Assembly (NCBI RefSeq): GCF_000344805.1
Contig: NC_020453.1
Location: 5,861,001 to 5,925,000 of the forward strand
Origin: Bradyrhizobium oligotrophicum S58
GTDB lineage: Bacteria; Pseudomonadota; Alphaproteobacteria; Rhizobiales; Xanthobacteraceae
Direction: 5' to 3'
DNA length: 64,000 nt
The notes under the pieces were generated by a model. The model worked only from the letters and a program-made list of their open reading frames with translations. It ran no database searches and was not told the DNA's origin. Below, one piece after another: positions 17,989 through 26,881 of the stretch (the first letter of the stretch is position 1; each line of letters starts with the position of its first letter). Position numbers and translations under genes: made by a program.

Positions 17989-19380
17989 ATGTCCATTCGC
18001 CAACATGCGCCCAGGCTTGCCACAGCGGGCGACGGACTGCCGCCAGGCCAGCGCCCGTGGGCGATCGCCGCGATCTTCACTGCGCTGTCGATGGCCTCGC
18101 TCGACGTCGCCATCGCCAACATCGCGCTGCCGTCGATCTCGGCCGATCTTCACGTCTCGCCGGCCGAGGTGGTCTGGGTCGTCAACATCTACCAGATCGC
18201 ATTGGTGGCAACCTTGCTGCCGCTGGGCGCGCTCGGCGAGATCGTCGGCCATCAGCGCATCTATCTCGGCGGCCTCCTGCTGTTCACGCTGGCCTCGGTC
18301 GGCTGCGCGCTGGCGTGGTCGTTGCCGACATTGGTGATCGCCCGCGCGCTGCAGGGCCTCGGTGCCAGCGGCATCATGAGCGTCAACACCGCGCTGGTGC
18401 GCTACGTCTATCCGGGAAAAATGCTCGGCCGCGGCCTCGGCCACAATGCGCTGGTGGTCGGCATCTCCTTCACCTTCGGGCCGACCATCGCGTCCGCCAT
18501 TCTCTCGCTCGGCTCATGGCCGTGGCTGTTCGCGATCAATCTGCCGTTCGGCGTGATCGCCATCCTGATCGGCCTGAAGATGCTGCCGCGCACGCCGCGC
18601 GCCGATCACGGCTTCGACTTCCTCGGCGCCGGGCTCGCCGCGCTCTGCCTCGGGCTCTTCATCACCGGCATCGGCAGCGCCGCGCATGGCGCCACGCCGG
18701 TCACGGTCGTGGCTGAGCTGGTCGGCGCCCTCGTGCTCGGCATCATTCTCACCCGCCGCCAGGCCGATCATCCGGCGCCGATGCTGCCGATCGACCTGTT
18801 CCGCCGCGGCGTGTTCGCGCTCTCGGCCGCGACCGCCGTGTGCTCGTTCTCCGTCCAGGGCCTCGGCTTCGTCTCGCTGCCGTTCTACTTCGAGGACATA
18901 TTGCAGCGCTCGCAGGTCGAGACCGGCTTCTTCATGACGCCCTGGCCGCTGGCAGTGACCATCATGGCGCCGATCGCCGGCCGGCTGTCCGATCGCTTTC
19001 CCGCCGGCCTGCTCGGTGGCATCGGCCTCGTGATGCTCGGCACCGGCATGGCGCTGCTGGCCATGTTGCCGGACAATCCAAGCATCCCGAACATCGTCTG
19101 GCGCATGCTGATCTGCGGCATCGGGTTCGGCTTCTTCCAGGCGCCGAACATGAAGGCCATCATGTCGAGCGCGCCGCCGCATCGCAGCGGCGGCGCCAGC
19201 GGCATCGTCGCCACCGCACGGCTGACAGGCCAGACGACAGGCGCTGCGCTGGCCGCCCTGTGCTTCAGCGTCGCTGGTCGCGACGGGGCGACCTTGGCGC
19301 TGGCGCTCGGCGCGGGCTTCGCCGCGCTCGGCAGCGTGATGAGCTTCCTGCGGCTTGCGGTTGCGCCGCCGCGCGGCTGA
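17989..19380 (+). CDS. MFS transporter, DHA2 (14-TMS) drug:H+ antiporter type
   Basis: 463 residues with about 14 hydrophobic helices. The first helix carries SMASLDVAIANIALPSI, the DHA2 motif D1, followed by WVVNIYQIALVATLLPLGALGEIVG. It is an inner-membrane proton-driven exporter of drugs or metabolites; substrate unknown. No adaptor or outer-membrane partner adjoins it, so export is to the periplasm. Divergent from the dehydrogenase at 16750 with 180 bp between. A short CGGGG/CCCCG inverted repeat follows the stop. Confidence 0.9.
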   Translation: MSIRQHAPRLATAGDGLPPGQRPWAIAAIFTALSMASLDVAIANIALPSISADLHVSPAEVVWVVNIYQIALVATLLPLGALGEIVGHQRIYLGGLLLFTLASVGCALAWSLPTLVIARALQGLGASGIMSVNTALVRYVYPGKMLGRGLGHNALVVGISFTFGPTIASAILSLGSWPWLFAINLPFGVIAILIGLKMLPRTPRADHGFDFLGAGLAALCLGLFITGIGSAAHGATPVTVVAELVGALVLGIILTRRQADHPAPMLPIDLFRRGVFALSAATAVCSFSVQGLGFVSLPFYFEDILQRSQVETGFFMTPWPLAVTIMAPIAGRLSDRFPAGLLGGIGLVMLGTGMALLAMLPDNPSIPNIVWRMLICGIGFGFFQAPNMKAIMSSAPPHRSGGASGIVATARLTGQTTGAALAALCFSVAGRDGATLALALGAGFAALGSVMSFLRLAVAPPRG

Positions 19381-19487
19381 TGAGCCGGGGCAACAAACAA
19401 CCCCGAGGCATGACAAATCTTCCCACACCATAAACGCATATTCTTGATTTGAAGGATTCCAGGGTTCGCGCCACAGTGCCGGCCTCA

Positions 19488-19507
19488 GTTCAACTGGCGA
19501 GTTGAAC
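19488..19507 (+). promoter_or_regulatory. Inverted repeat just ahead of the hydroxylase-sox cluster
   Basis: GTTCAAC-TGGCGA-GTTGAAC is a perfect 7-bp inverted repeat ending 14 nt before the first ATG, directly before the AAAGGGA ribosome-binding site. It may be an operator or an mRNA hairpin that gates translation. Confidence 0.45.
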
Positions 19508-19521
19508 GAAAGGGACCTGCG

Positions 19522-19971
19522 ATGGCAAACCTGACGATTAACGGCAAAGTCATTGATCTCGACGTCGAGCCCGACACGCCGCTGCTGTGGGCGATCCGCG
19601 AGAACGCCGGACTGACCGGCACCAAATATGGTTGCGGCATTGCACAATGCGGCGCCTGCACCGTGCATCTCGATGGCGCGGCCGTGCGCTCCTGCGGCGT
19701 CACCGTCTCCGAGGCCGTGGGCAAGCAGATCACCACGATCGAAGGGCTCGCCAGCGACGGCGGCCTGCACAAGGTGCAGCAGGCCTGGCTGGAGAACGAC
19801 GTTCCGCAATGCGGCTATTGCCAGAGCGGCATGATCATGGCCGTGGCCGCGCTGTTGAAGGACAATCCGAAGCCGAGCGATCAGGACATCAACGACGCCA
19901 TCACCAACATCTGCCGTTGCGGAACCTTCGCGCAGGTGCGCGAGGCGATCCACGCCGCCGCGAACGCCTGA
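19522..19971 (+). CDS. Molybdenum hydroxylase, [2Fe-2S] subunit (IorA-like)
   Basis: 149 residues: N-terminal plant-type ferredoxin domain with [18 protein letters not shown] and a later C (about 38-60), then the helical second-cluster domain with [10 protein letters not shown] and ICRCGTF. This is the small subunit of the isoquinoline-1-oxidoreductase / aldehyde dehydrogenase branch of the xanthine oxidase family, passing electrons from the Mo site. The AAAGGGA ribosome-binding site precedes the ATG. The large subunit starts 10 nt downstream. Substrate unknown; its place ahead of sox genes on one strand suggests joint expression. Confidence 0.9.
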   Translation: MANLTINGKVIDLDVEPDTPLLWAIRENAGLTGTKYGCGIAQCGACTVHLDGAAVRSCGVTVSEAVGKQITTIEGLASDGGLHKVQQAWLENDVPQCGYCQSGMIMAVAALLKDNPKPSDQDINDAITNICRCGTFAQVREAIHAAANA

Positions 19972-19981
19972 GGAGCTCGGC

Positions 19982-22165
19982 ATGAACCAGCATGTGACGC
20001 CGCGCCTCAACCGCCGTTCCTTCGTCATCGGCTCCGCCGCGCTCGGCGGCGGTCTCGCGCTCGGCCTCGACATCCCCTTTGGCGGACCACAAATCGTGCG
20101 CGCCGCGGACGGCTCCCCCGAAGTCAACGCATGGGTCGTGATCCGCCCCGATGACACCGTCGTGATCCGCGTCGCCCGCTCGGAGATGGGCCAGGGCACG
20201 CTGACCGGCCTCGCCCAGCTCGTCGCCGAGGAGCTCGCCTGCGACTGGAGCAAGGTCACCACCGAATATCCGACGCCCGGCCAGAACGTCGCGCGCAAGC
20301 GGGTGTGGGGCGATTTCTCCACCGGTGGCAGCCGCGGCATCCGCTCGTCGCAGGACTACGTCCGCAAGGGCGGCGCCGCCGCGCGCATGATGCTGATCCA
20401 GGCCGCCGCCGATCAATGGAAGGTCCCGGCTGCCGAATGCTCCGCAGCCAACAGCGTCATCACGCACAAGGCCTCGGGCAAGACCACCACCTACGGCAAG
20501 GTCGCCGAAGCCGCGGCGAAGCTGACGCCGCCGGCCGATGTGAAGCTGAAGGATCCGAAGGACTGGACCCTGATCGGCAAGGGCGTGAAACGGCTCGACA
20601 CCGCCGACAAGGTCACCGGCGCGATGATCTACGGCGCCGATATCAAGCTGCCGAACATGCTCAACGCCGCGATCAAGGATTGCCCGGTCACCGGCGGCAA
20701 GCTGAAGAGCTATGACGCGACCAAGATCGCCGGCATGAAGGGCGTCAAGAAAGTGGTGCCGGTCGGCGCCACGGCGGTGGCCGTCATCGCCGACACCTGG
20801 TGGCACGCCAAGACGGCGCTCGACGCGCTCCCCATTGTCTGGGACGAAGGCGAGAACGCCAAGGTCTCCTCGGCCTCGATCGGCAAATGGCTGGCGGAAG
20901 GACTGGAGTCCGGGCCGGCTTTCGTCGGCAACGAGAACGGCGACGTGAAGGCTGCGCTCGGCAACGCCGTGAAGAAGGTCGAGGCGGTCTACAACTATCC
21001 GTACCAGAACCACGCCACCATGGAGCCGATGAACGCGACCGCGCTCTACACGTCGGACCGCTGCGAGGTCTGGTGCGGCACGCAGAACGGCGAGGCGGCC
21101 TTCGCCGCCGTGCTCGAAGCCTCAGGCCTCCCGGCGGACAAATGCGAGGTCCACAAGCTGATCCTCGGCGGCGGCTTTGGCCGGCGCGGCCAGACCGACT
21201 ATGTCCGCCAGGCCGTGCTGATCGCCAAGGAGATGCCGGGCACGCCGGTCAAGCTGATCTGGTCGCGCGAGGAGGACATGACGCATGGCCGCTATCACCC
21301 GATCACCCAGTGCAAGATGACCGGCGGCTTCGACGCCGACAACAATCTGACCGCGCTGCACATGCGCATCTCCGGCCAGTCGATCCTGTTCAGCCTGCGG
21401 CCGGACGCGCTGGTCAACGGCAAGGATCCCGCGACCTTCCAGGGGCTCGCTCCGTCAGGCGAAGCGACGATCGGTTATTCGGTGCCGAACCTGCTGATCG
21501 AGCATGCGATGCGCAACCCGCACATCAATCCGGGCTTCTGGCGCGGCGTGAACGTGAACCAGAACGCAATCTACCTCGAATGCTTCATGGATGAGCTCGC
21601 CGACGCGGCCGGCCAGGACCCGCTGGAATTCCGCCGCAAGCTGATGGCCGATCACCCGAAGCATCTCGCCGTGCTGAACGCCGTGGCCGAGAAGATCGGC
21701 TGGGGCACGCCGGCGCCGGAAGGCGTGCATCGCGGCCTGGCGCAGCTGCATGGTTATGGCAGCTATGTCGCCGGCGCTGCCGAAATCTCGGTGATCGACG
21801 GCAGCAAGATCAAGGTCCACCGCATCGTCGCCTCGACCGATCCGGGCTACGTCGTCAATCCGGCGCAGGTCGAGCGGCAGATCGCGGGCTCCTTCGTCTA
21901 CGGCCTGTCGGCGCTGTTCTACGGCGGCTGCACCGTCAAGGACGGTCGCATCGTTGAGACCAATTTCGACAGCTACAACTCGATGCGCATCGCCGAGATG
22001 CCGAAGGTGGAATCGATCATGATCCCGAGCGGCGGGTTCTGGGGCGGCGTCGGCGAGCCGACCATCGGCGTCGCGGCACCTGCGGTGCTGAATGCGTATT
22101 TCGCCGCCACCGGCAAACGCATCCGCTCGGTGCCGCTGCGCGACCAGAACATCACCTTCGCATGA
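19982..22165 (+). CDS. Molybdenum hydroxylase, molybdopterin-binding large subunit (IorB-like)
   Basis: 727 residues. Twin-arginine leader LNRRSFVIGSAALGGGLALGL (about 8-30) indicates folded export to the periplasm. The rest is a Mo-cofactor subunit: RSEMGQGTLTGLAQLVAEEL, YNYPYQNHATMEPMNAT, LGGGFGRRGQTDYV, GGFWGGVGEPTIGVAAPA with the catalytic Glu region. The electron-transfer partner is the [2Fe-2S] protein just upstream; the c-type cytochrome subunit found with many IorB-type enzymes is absent next door. Natural substrates of this branch include aldehydes and N-heterocycles; no specific one can be named. Confidence 0.9.
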   Translation: MNQHVTPRLNRRSFVIGSAALGGGLALGLDIPFGGPQIVRAADGSPEVNAWVVIRPDDTVVIRVARSEMGQGTLTGLAQLVAEELACDWSKVTTEYPTPGQNVARKRVWGDFSTGGSRGIRSSQDYVRKGGAAARMMLIQAAADQWKVPAAECSAANSVITHKASGKTTTYGKVAEAAAKLTPPADVKLKDPKDWTLIGKGVKRLDTADKVTGAMIYGADIKLPNMLNAAIKDCPVTGGKLKSYDATKIAGMKGVKKVVPVGATAVAVIADTWWHAKTALDALPIVWDEGENAKVSSASIGKWLAEGLESGPAFVGNENGDVKAALGNAVKKVEAVYNYPYQNHATMEPMNATALYTSDRCEVWCGTQNGEAAFAAVLEASGLPADKCEVHKLILGGGFGRRGQTDYVRQAVLIAKEMPGTPVKLIWSREEDMTHGRYHPITQCKMTGGFDADNNLTALHMRISGQSILFSLRPDALVNGKDPATFQGLAPSGEATIGYSVPNLLIEHAMRNPHINPGFWRGVNVNQNAIYLECFMDELADAAGQDPLEFRRKLMADHPKHLAVLNAVAEKIGWGTPAPEGVHRGLAQLHGYGSYVAGAAEISVIDGSKIKVHRIVASTDPGYVVNPAQVERQIAGSFVYGLSALFYGGCTVKDGRIVETNFDSYNSMRIAEMPKVESIMIPSGGFWGGVGEPTIGVAAPAVLNAYFAATGKRIRSVPLRDQNITFA

Positions 22166-22217
22166 TCAGCGTGGCGGCAGCCGTTCGGAACAATGGCTGC
22201 CGCCATGCACTTCTGAA

Positions 22218-23498
22218 ATGATGAGAGTGCCCCCACAACGCACGCGCAGAGAGGTCAGCGGCCTGATCGCGGCGAGCGCCGCCCTGCTCGCCGCGCCTGC
22301 TGTGTTGCGTGCGCAGACGGCGGCGCGTGTCATCGTGATCGGCGGTGGCTTCGGCGGCGCCAGTTGCGCCCGCGCGCTGCGCCAGGCCGATAGCAAGCTC
22401 GACGTTACCCTGGTCGAGGCTAATACGACGTTCACATCATGCCCCCTCAGCAACGAGGTCATCGCCGGCCTGCGCGACATCGGCGCCCAGCAGTTCGGCT
22501 ACGACAAGATCGCTGCCGAGGGCGTGCGCGTCGTCTTGCAGGCGGCCACCGCGATCGATGCGCAAGCGCACAAGGTCACGCTCGCCGATGGCAGCACGCT
22601 GCCCTATGACCGTCTCGTGCTGGCGCCCGGCATCGACATCGATTTCACCGCGTTGCAGGGCTACGACGAGGCAGCATCGACAGTGATGCCGCATGCCTAC
22701 AAGGCCGGCGAGCAGACGCTGCTGCTACGCAAGCAGATCGAGGCGATGCCCGACGGCGGCACTGTCGCGATCGCAGTCCCCGCCAATCCATCACGCTGCC
22801 CGCCCGCTCCTTACGAGCGCGCCAGCCTGATCGCGCATTATCTCAAAACTCACAAGCCGAAATCGAAGGTGCTGGTCCTCGACGCCAAGGACAATTTCTC
22901 GCAGCAACGGCTGTTCGAGCAGGCATGGAAGCAGCTCTACGACGGCATGATCGAGCACATCCCGCTGTCGCAGGGCGGCCGCGTGACTGGTGTCGAGGTG
23001 GCGACGCGCACCGTCATCACCGAGTTCGGCAACTACACGCCCGATGTCGCCAATATCATCCCGCCGCAGAAGGCCGGCCGCATCGCCGCGCTGGCAGGCG
23101 CCGCCGACCGCACCGGCTGGTGTCCGATCGACGCCGCCACCTTCGCCTCGAAGCTGGTCCCGGACATCCATGTGATCGGCGATGCCTGTCTCGGCGGCGG
23201 CATTCCGAAGTCGGCGGGCGCCGCGCAGGCGCAGGGCAAGGCCTGTGCGGCCGTGATCGCGCGCGACCTGGGCGGCCGGTCGTCCGAGCCGCCGCCGCTG
23301 ACCGGCGTCTGCTATAGCATCGTCGCGCCGGACTACGCGTTTTCACTGGCCGGCGTGTATCAGCCGAAGGGCGACCTCTTCGCCGAGGCCGAGGGCGGAC
23401 GCAGCAGCGCCGTCGACGCTTCGCGCGAGACACGGGCGACCGAGGTCGAGGCTGCGACGACATGGTTCAAGGCGCTGACCCATGATGCCTTCGGCTAG
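22218..23498 (+). CDS. soxF: Sulfide dehydrogenase flavoprotein of FCSD/SoxF type
   Basis: 426 residues: leader with RTRREVSGLIAASAALLAAPAVLRAQ (export, Tat-like), then the FAD-binding VIVIGGGFGGASCARAL. The two redox cysteines of flavocytochrome c sulfide dehydrogenase are in FTSCPLSNEVIAG and SRCPPAPYERA, and VIGDACLGGGIPKSAGAAQAQ is the second FAD motif. It would oxidise sulfide or persulfide and pass electrons to a c-type cytochrome. Start ATG 22218 or 22221, both without a clear ribosome-binding site. Its stop overlaps the soxX start. The gene name follows Paracoccus SoxF. Confidence 0.82.
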   Translation: MMRVPPQRTRREVSGLIAASAALLAAPAVLRAQTAARVIVIGGGFGGASCARALRQADSKLDVTLVEANTTFTSCPLSNEVIAGLRDIGAQQFGYDKIAAEGVRVVLQAATAIDAQAHKVTLADGSTLPYDRLVLAPGIDIDFTALQGYDEAASTVMPHAYKAGEQTLLLRKQIEAMPDGGTVAIAVPANPSRCPPAPYERASLIAHYLKTHKPKSKVLVLDAKDNFSQQRLFEQAWKQLYDGMIEHIPLSQGGRVTGVEVATRTVITEFGNYTPDVANIIPPQKAGRIAALAGAADRTGWCPIDAATFASKLVPDIHVIGDACLGGGIPKSAGAAQAQGKACAAVIARDLGGRSSEPPPLTGVCYSIVAPDYAFSLAGVYQPKGDLFAEAEGGRSSAVDASRETRATEVEAATTWFKALTHDAFG

Positions 23499-23928
23499 CA
23501 GGATCATGGGTGTGATCATGGCCACCGTGCCCACACTCGCGGTGGCGCAGACGCTTGCGCCGTATGCAATCACAGGCGACGGCATCACCGACTCGCTGAC
23601 CAGCCAGCCTGGCGACGCCGCACGCGGCCGTGCGCTCGTCGCCGAGCGCAGCTCGACCTGCCTGCTCTGCCACTCCGGCCCGTTTCCCGAGGTGCGCTTC
23701 CAGGGTGATCTCGCGCCAAATCTGGCCGGCGTCGGCAGCCGCGCGACATCAGCGCAATTGCGGCTACGGCTGGTCGATGCCAGCCGGCTCAATCCCCAGA
23801 CGATCATGCCGTCCTACTACCACGTCGACGGGCTGACGCGTGTCGGACGGGCTTGGCGCGACAAGCCGATCCTGTCAGCGGAACAGATCGAAGACATCGT
23901 CGCCTATCTCGCAAGCTTGCGCGAGTGA
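23482..23928 (+). CDS. soxX: Sulfur-oxidation c-type cytochrome SoxX
   Basis: 148 residues: hydrophobic leader ending near AVAQ (about 23), one haem motif CLLCH, and the downstream TIMPSYYHVDGLTRV with the axial Met, plus QIEDIVAYLASLRE at the end; this is the SoxX layout. SoxX joins SoxA to form SoxAX, which oxidatively couples a sulfur substrate to the SoxY cysteine in the periplasm. It overlaps the soxF stop by 17 nt and is followed 6 nt later by soxY. Confidence 0.9.
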   Translation: MMPSASRIMGVIMATVPTLAVAQTLAPYAITGDGITDSLTSQPGDAARGRALVAERSSTCLLCHSGPFPEVRFQGDLAPNLAGVGSRATSAQLRLRLVDASRLNPQTIMPSYYHVDGLTRVGRAWRDKPILSAEQIEDIVAYLASLRE

Positions 23929-23934
23929 GACCAT

Positions 23935-24423
23935 ATGAGCAGCATGTTCGACCCGATCCACCTCTCGCGCCGCCACCTGCTGCAACTCGCTGGCACCCTG
24001 ACGGCGGCCGGCACGCTGCCGCTCATCACGGTTCGTCCCGTGCAGGCCACCCCGGCGATGCTGACGTCCGCGATCCGCAATCTCGTCGGCGAAGCCAACG
24101 TTCGAGTCGGCAAGGTGAGACTGGACATTCCACCGCTGGTCGAGAACGGCAACACCGTGCCGATGACCGTCAGCGTCGATCACCCGATGACCGCGGAGAG
24201 CTATGTCAAAAGCATCCACGTCTTCAACGAGAAGAACCCGCAGCCCAACGTCGCCAACTTTCATCTGACGCCGCGGGCCGGCCGTGCCCAGGTCGCGACC
24301 CGCATCCGGCTCGCCGACAGCCAGAAGGTGGTCGCGATCGCAAAGCTGTCCGACGGCTCGTTCTGGTCCGTCAGCGTCGACGTGATCGTGACGCTCGCCG
24401 CCTGCACCGAGGAGACGCCGTGA
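23935..24423 (+). CDS. soxY: Sulfur carrier subunit SoxY, with unusual C-terminus
   Basis: 162 residues: twin-arginine leader LSRRHLLQLAGTLTAAGTLPL, then the SoxY immunoglobulin-like domain (DIPPLVENGNTVPMTVSVDHPM, NPQPNVANFHLTP, TRIRLADSQKVVAIA). Canonical SoxY ends in GGCGG, whose Cys carries the sulfur adduct on a swinging arm. Here the end reads VTLAACTEETP: the Cys is kept, but the glycines on both sides are gone and four extra residues follow it. The TGATG junction (24421-24425) couples it to soxZ. It would form the SoxYZ heterodimer in the periplasm. Confidence 0.9.
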   Translation: MSSMFDPIHLSRRHLLQLAGTLTAAGTLPLITVRPVQATPAMLTSAIRNLVGEANVRVGKVRLDIPPLVENGNTVPMTVSVDHPMTAESYVKSIHVFNEKNPQPNVANFHLTPRAGRAQVATRIRLADSQKVVAIAKLSDGSFWSVSVDVIVTLAACTEETP

Positions 24424-24743
24424 TGGCCGCAGCCCTGGTCAACGTCCCCGCCAAAGCCAAGCGCGGCGCCGTCATCGAGATCAAGACGCTGATGAGCCAT
24501 GTCATGGAGCCCGGCTATCGCCACACCGCGGCCGGCGAAATGGTGCCGCGCGACATCGTCACCAGCTTCGTTTGCAGGTTCAACGGCACCGAGATCTTCC
24601 GCGCCGACCTGTTCCCGGCCATCGCCGCCAATCCGTTCCTGTCGTTCTTCACCACTGCGGGCGAGAGCGGCCGGTTCGAATTCGAATGGATCGGCGACAA
24701 TGGCTTCGTCGCCAACGCCTCCGCCGCGATCACGGTCGAATGA
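24423..24743 (+). CDS. soxZ: Sulfur carrier partner SoxZ
   Basis: 106 residues, no signal peptide, as usual for SoxZ, which is co-exported with Tat-bearing SoxY. Family features: IEIKTLMSHVMEPGYR, FNGTEIFRADLFPAIAANPFLSFF, and WIGDNGFVANASAAITVE at the end. The ATG shares one base with the soxY stop (TGATG), and its own stop overlaps the soxA start in the same manner, so Y, Z and A are tightly coupled. Confidence 0.92.
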   Translation: MAAALVNVPAKAKRGAVIEIKTLMSHVMEPGYRHTAAGEMVPRDIVTSFVCRFNGTEIFRADLFPAIAANPFLSFFTTAGESGRFEFEWIGDNGFVANASAAITVE

Positions 24744-25522
24744 TGCGGCGGCACGCGCTGCTCGCAATCGCGACGGCAGCGAGCCTCGCTCTGCCGGCGG
24801 TGGCCGGCGAGATCACGGCGTCCGCGCGACGCTCCGGATACGACTTCATGTCATCGGACACCAAGGCGATGCAGGACGATGACACGGCCAATCCCGCGAT
24901 GCTGTCGGTGCTCGACGGCGACACTCTGTGGACCACCAAGGCCGGCGCGGCGAACAAGGCCTGCAGCGACTGTCACGGCGATGCCGCCGTGAGCATGAAG
25001 GACGTGGCCGCGCGCTATCCGGCATTCGATGTCATCAGCGGCGCGCCCGTCGATCTCGGCCAGCGCGTCAATCTCTGCCGCAAGCAGCATCAGCAGACCG
25101 ATCCATTCGCGCCCGACAGCCGGGAGATGCTCGCGCTCACGGCGCTCATCGCAAAGCAGTCGCGCGGCACGCCGATCACCGCCGGCGACGATCTACGGCT
25201 CGCCTCAGCCGTCGCGCACGGACGCGATCTGTTCATGCAACGGCAGGGACAATTGAATCTCGCCTGCACCAACTGCCACGACGACAATTGGGACAAGCAC
25301 CTCGCCGGCTCCGCGATCACGCAGGGACAGCCGACCGGCTACCCGATCTACCGGCTGGAATGGCAGGCAATGGGTTCGCTGCAGCGGCGCATCCGCGGCT
25401 GCATGACCGGCGTGCGCGCCCAGGCCCTCGACTTCGACGCGCCCGACATGATCGCACTCGAGCTCTACCTGATGTCACGCGCGCACGGCATGCCCATGGA
25501 CGCACCGGCGGTGCGGCCGTGA
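24740..25522 (+). CDS. soxA: Sulfur-oxidation dihaem cytochrome SoxA
   Basis: 260 residues: signal peptide (MMRRHALLAIATAASLALPAVAG), two CxxCH haem motifs (KACSDCHG and ACTNCHDD), and the catalytic cysteine in RIRGCMTGVRA that becomes a haem-ligating persulfide in SoxA. INLCR-like NLCRKQHQQTDPF is a family signature. Having two haem motifs makes it the dihaem type. Start ATG 24740 or 24743. It is the last gene of the run; the next 60 bp enter a dispersed repeat. No soxB, soxC or soxD follows. Confidence 0.9.
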   Translation: MMRRHALLAIATAASLALPAVAGEITASARRSGYDFMSSDTKAMQDDDTANPAMLSVLDGDTLWTTKAGAANKACSDCHGDAAVSMKDVAARYPAFDVISGAPVDLGQRVNLCRKQHQQTDPFAPDSREMLALTALIAKQSRGTPITAGDDLRLASAVAHGRDLFMQRQGQLNLACTNCHDDNWDKHLAGSAITQGQPTGYPIYRLEWQAMGSLQRRIRGCMTGVRAQALDFDAPDMIALELYLMSRAHGMPMDAPAVRP

Positions 25523-25582
25523 ATGAGCGCTTACCAAAAACGTGGTTCCGTTGAGCTCAAGTAGTGCGGCTTGCTCAGTGCA

Positions 25583-25711
25583 CCTCGCCCCGCTTGCGGG
25601 GAGAGGTCGGATTGCATCGAAAGATGCAATCCGGGTGAGGGGGTACAGGTCCAACGACTCGCAGCACCCGTGCGTTTGCCCCCCCGTGAAGAACGGGGAG
25701 AGGGAGCGCAC
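25583..25711 (+). repeat. Dispersed intergenic repeat, copy A
   Basis: A 129-bp element beginning CTCGCCCCGCTTGCGGGGAG, containing the internal palindrome GATTGCATC-N4-GATGCAATC and GTGAGGGGGTAC, and ending in GAGAGGGAGCGCAC. A longer copy lies at 59219-59366 in the opposite orientation, sharing both ends and the core. It separates soxA from the convergent LysR gene and may act as a transcript end. Confidence 0.8.
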
Positions 25712-25807
25712 CGGCGGTACGGCAACATATCGAGTCCAAGCTGCAGAGATTTTCAGTCAGTACCTTGAATGAGCAGATGTCAGAATAGATCGGACGTAGC
25801 TAGACCG

Positions 25808-26767
25808 TCACGCCCCCGCCTTCCGTCCCTTCCGCGCCCGCGCCGCAGTCCCGTCGATCGCCGGTGGCGGGCCGTCCGAGGCCTGCTTCATCAGCGGATC
25901 GGCGGCGACGAAGTCGATGAAGGTGCGGACCTTGGCCGAGAGATATTTGCGGCTGGGATAGACCGCCATCAGCGGAGCCCTGATCGTCATCGCCCCCGGC
26001 AATACCGGCTCCAGCCGCCCCGCGGCGAGGTCGTCGGCGATCAGCCAGCGCGGCAGCACGGCCATGCCCATGCCGGCGACGGCGGCATGGTGCAGCAGGG
26101 TCTCGTTGCCGCTGATCAGCACGTCGTTGAAGGCGAGCGTCACGTCGCCGTCCGGGCTCGGCCATGTGATCGTCCTTACGGGATACAGCGCGTATTTCAG
26201 CATTGCATGTCCGTTGAGATCGGCCAGCGTCGCTGGCCGTCCCGCGGCCGCCAGATAGCTCGGCGCGGCGACGAGCTGCATCAGGATCGGTGACAGCGGA
26301 CGCGCGATCAATCCCTCCCCTGGCGTGGCGGAGACGCGAAGCGCGAGATCGAAGCCCTCGTCGACGAGGTTCACGAGCCGGCCGCTGAGATCGATGTCGA
26401 GCACGACATCCGGATGGCGAGTACGATACGCGGCTAGCACGGCCGCGAACAGCGGGTTCGCGAACCACACGGGCGCACTGAGCTTCAAGGTCCCACGCGC
26501 AATCACGGTCGCCTTGCTGACGACGGCCTCGACCTCGTCGAGCGAGTCGAGCATCTGCCGCACCTGCTCGAAATACACGGCGCCGGCCTCGGTCAGCCCG
26601 ACCCGCCGGCTGGTGCGGTTGAGCAGCCGGGTCGACAGCCGCTGCTCCAGCTGCATGACGTGCTTGGAAGCCATGGCCGGCGACAGGCCAAGGCGATCCG
26701 CCGCCGCGGCAAAACTCTTGAGCTCCGCGACCTGGCAGAACACCCGAATACTGACCAGCGTGTCCAT
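25808..26767 (-). CDS. LysR-family transcriptional regulator
   Basis: 319 residues: N-terminal winged helix (about 1-60; SFAAAADRLGLSPAMASKHVMQLEQRL) and a substrate-binding domain (about 90-300), ending in an Arg/Lys-rich tail. The AT-rich 114 bp between it and the divergent DoxX gene (26768-26881) is the likely shared control region. LysR proteins commonly regulate the divergent neighbour, so its target is probably the DoxX-DsrE-thioredoxin operon; the ligand is unknown. Confidence 0.9.
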   Translation of the reverse strand: MDTLVSIRVFCQVAELKSFAAAADRLGLSPAMASKHVMQLEQRLSTRLLNRTSRRVGLTEAGAVYFEQVRQMLDSLDEVEAVVSKATVIARGTLKLSAPVWFANPLFAAVLAAYRTRHPDVVLDIDLSGRLVNLVDEGFDLALRVSATPGEGLIARPLSPILMQLVAAPSYLAAAGRPATLADLNGHAMLKYALYPVRTITWPSPDGDVTLAFNDVLISGNETLLHHAAVAGMGMAVLPRWLIADDLAAGRLEPVLPGAMTIRAPLMAVYPSRKYLSAKVRTFIDFVAADPLMKQASDGPPPAIDGTAARARKGRKAGA

Positions 26768-26881
26768 TCGTCATCAACCCATAGGAAATGATGCTTCAAC
26801 GCCAGACATAATGATCAAACAAGAAGAAATCATCACTGTCCGCTCACAAGCCCCCGTTCCTCCCGTTCCGGAGACCCCACC

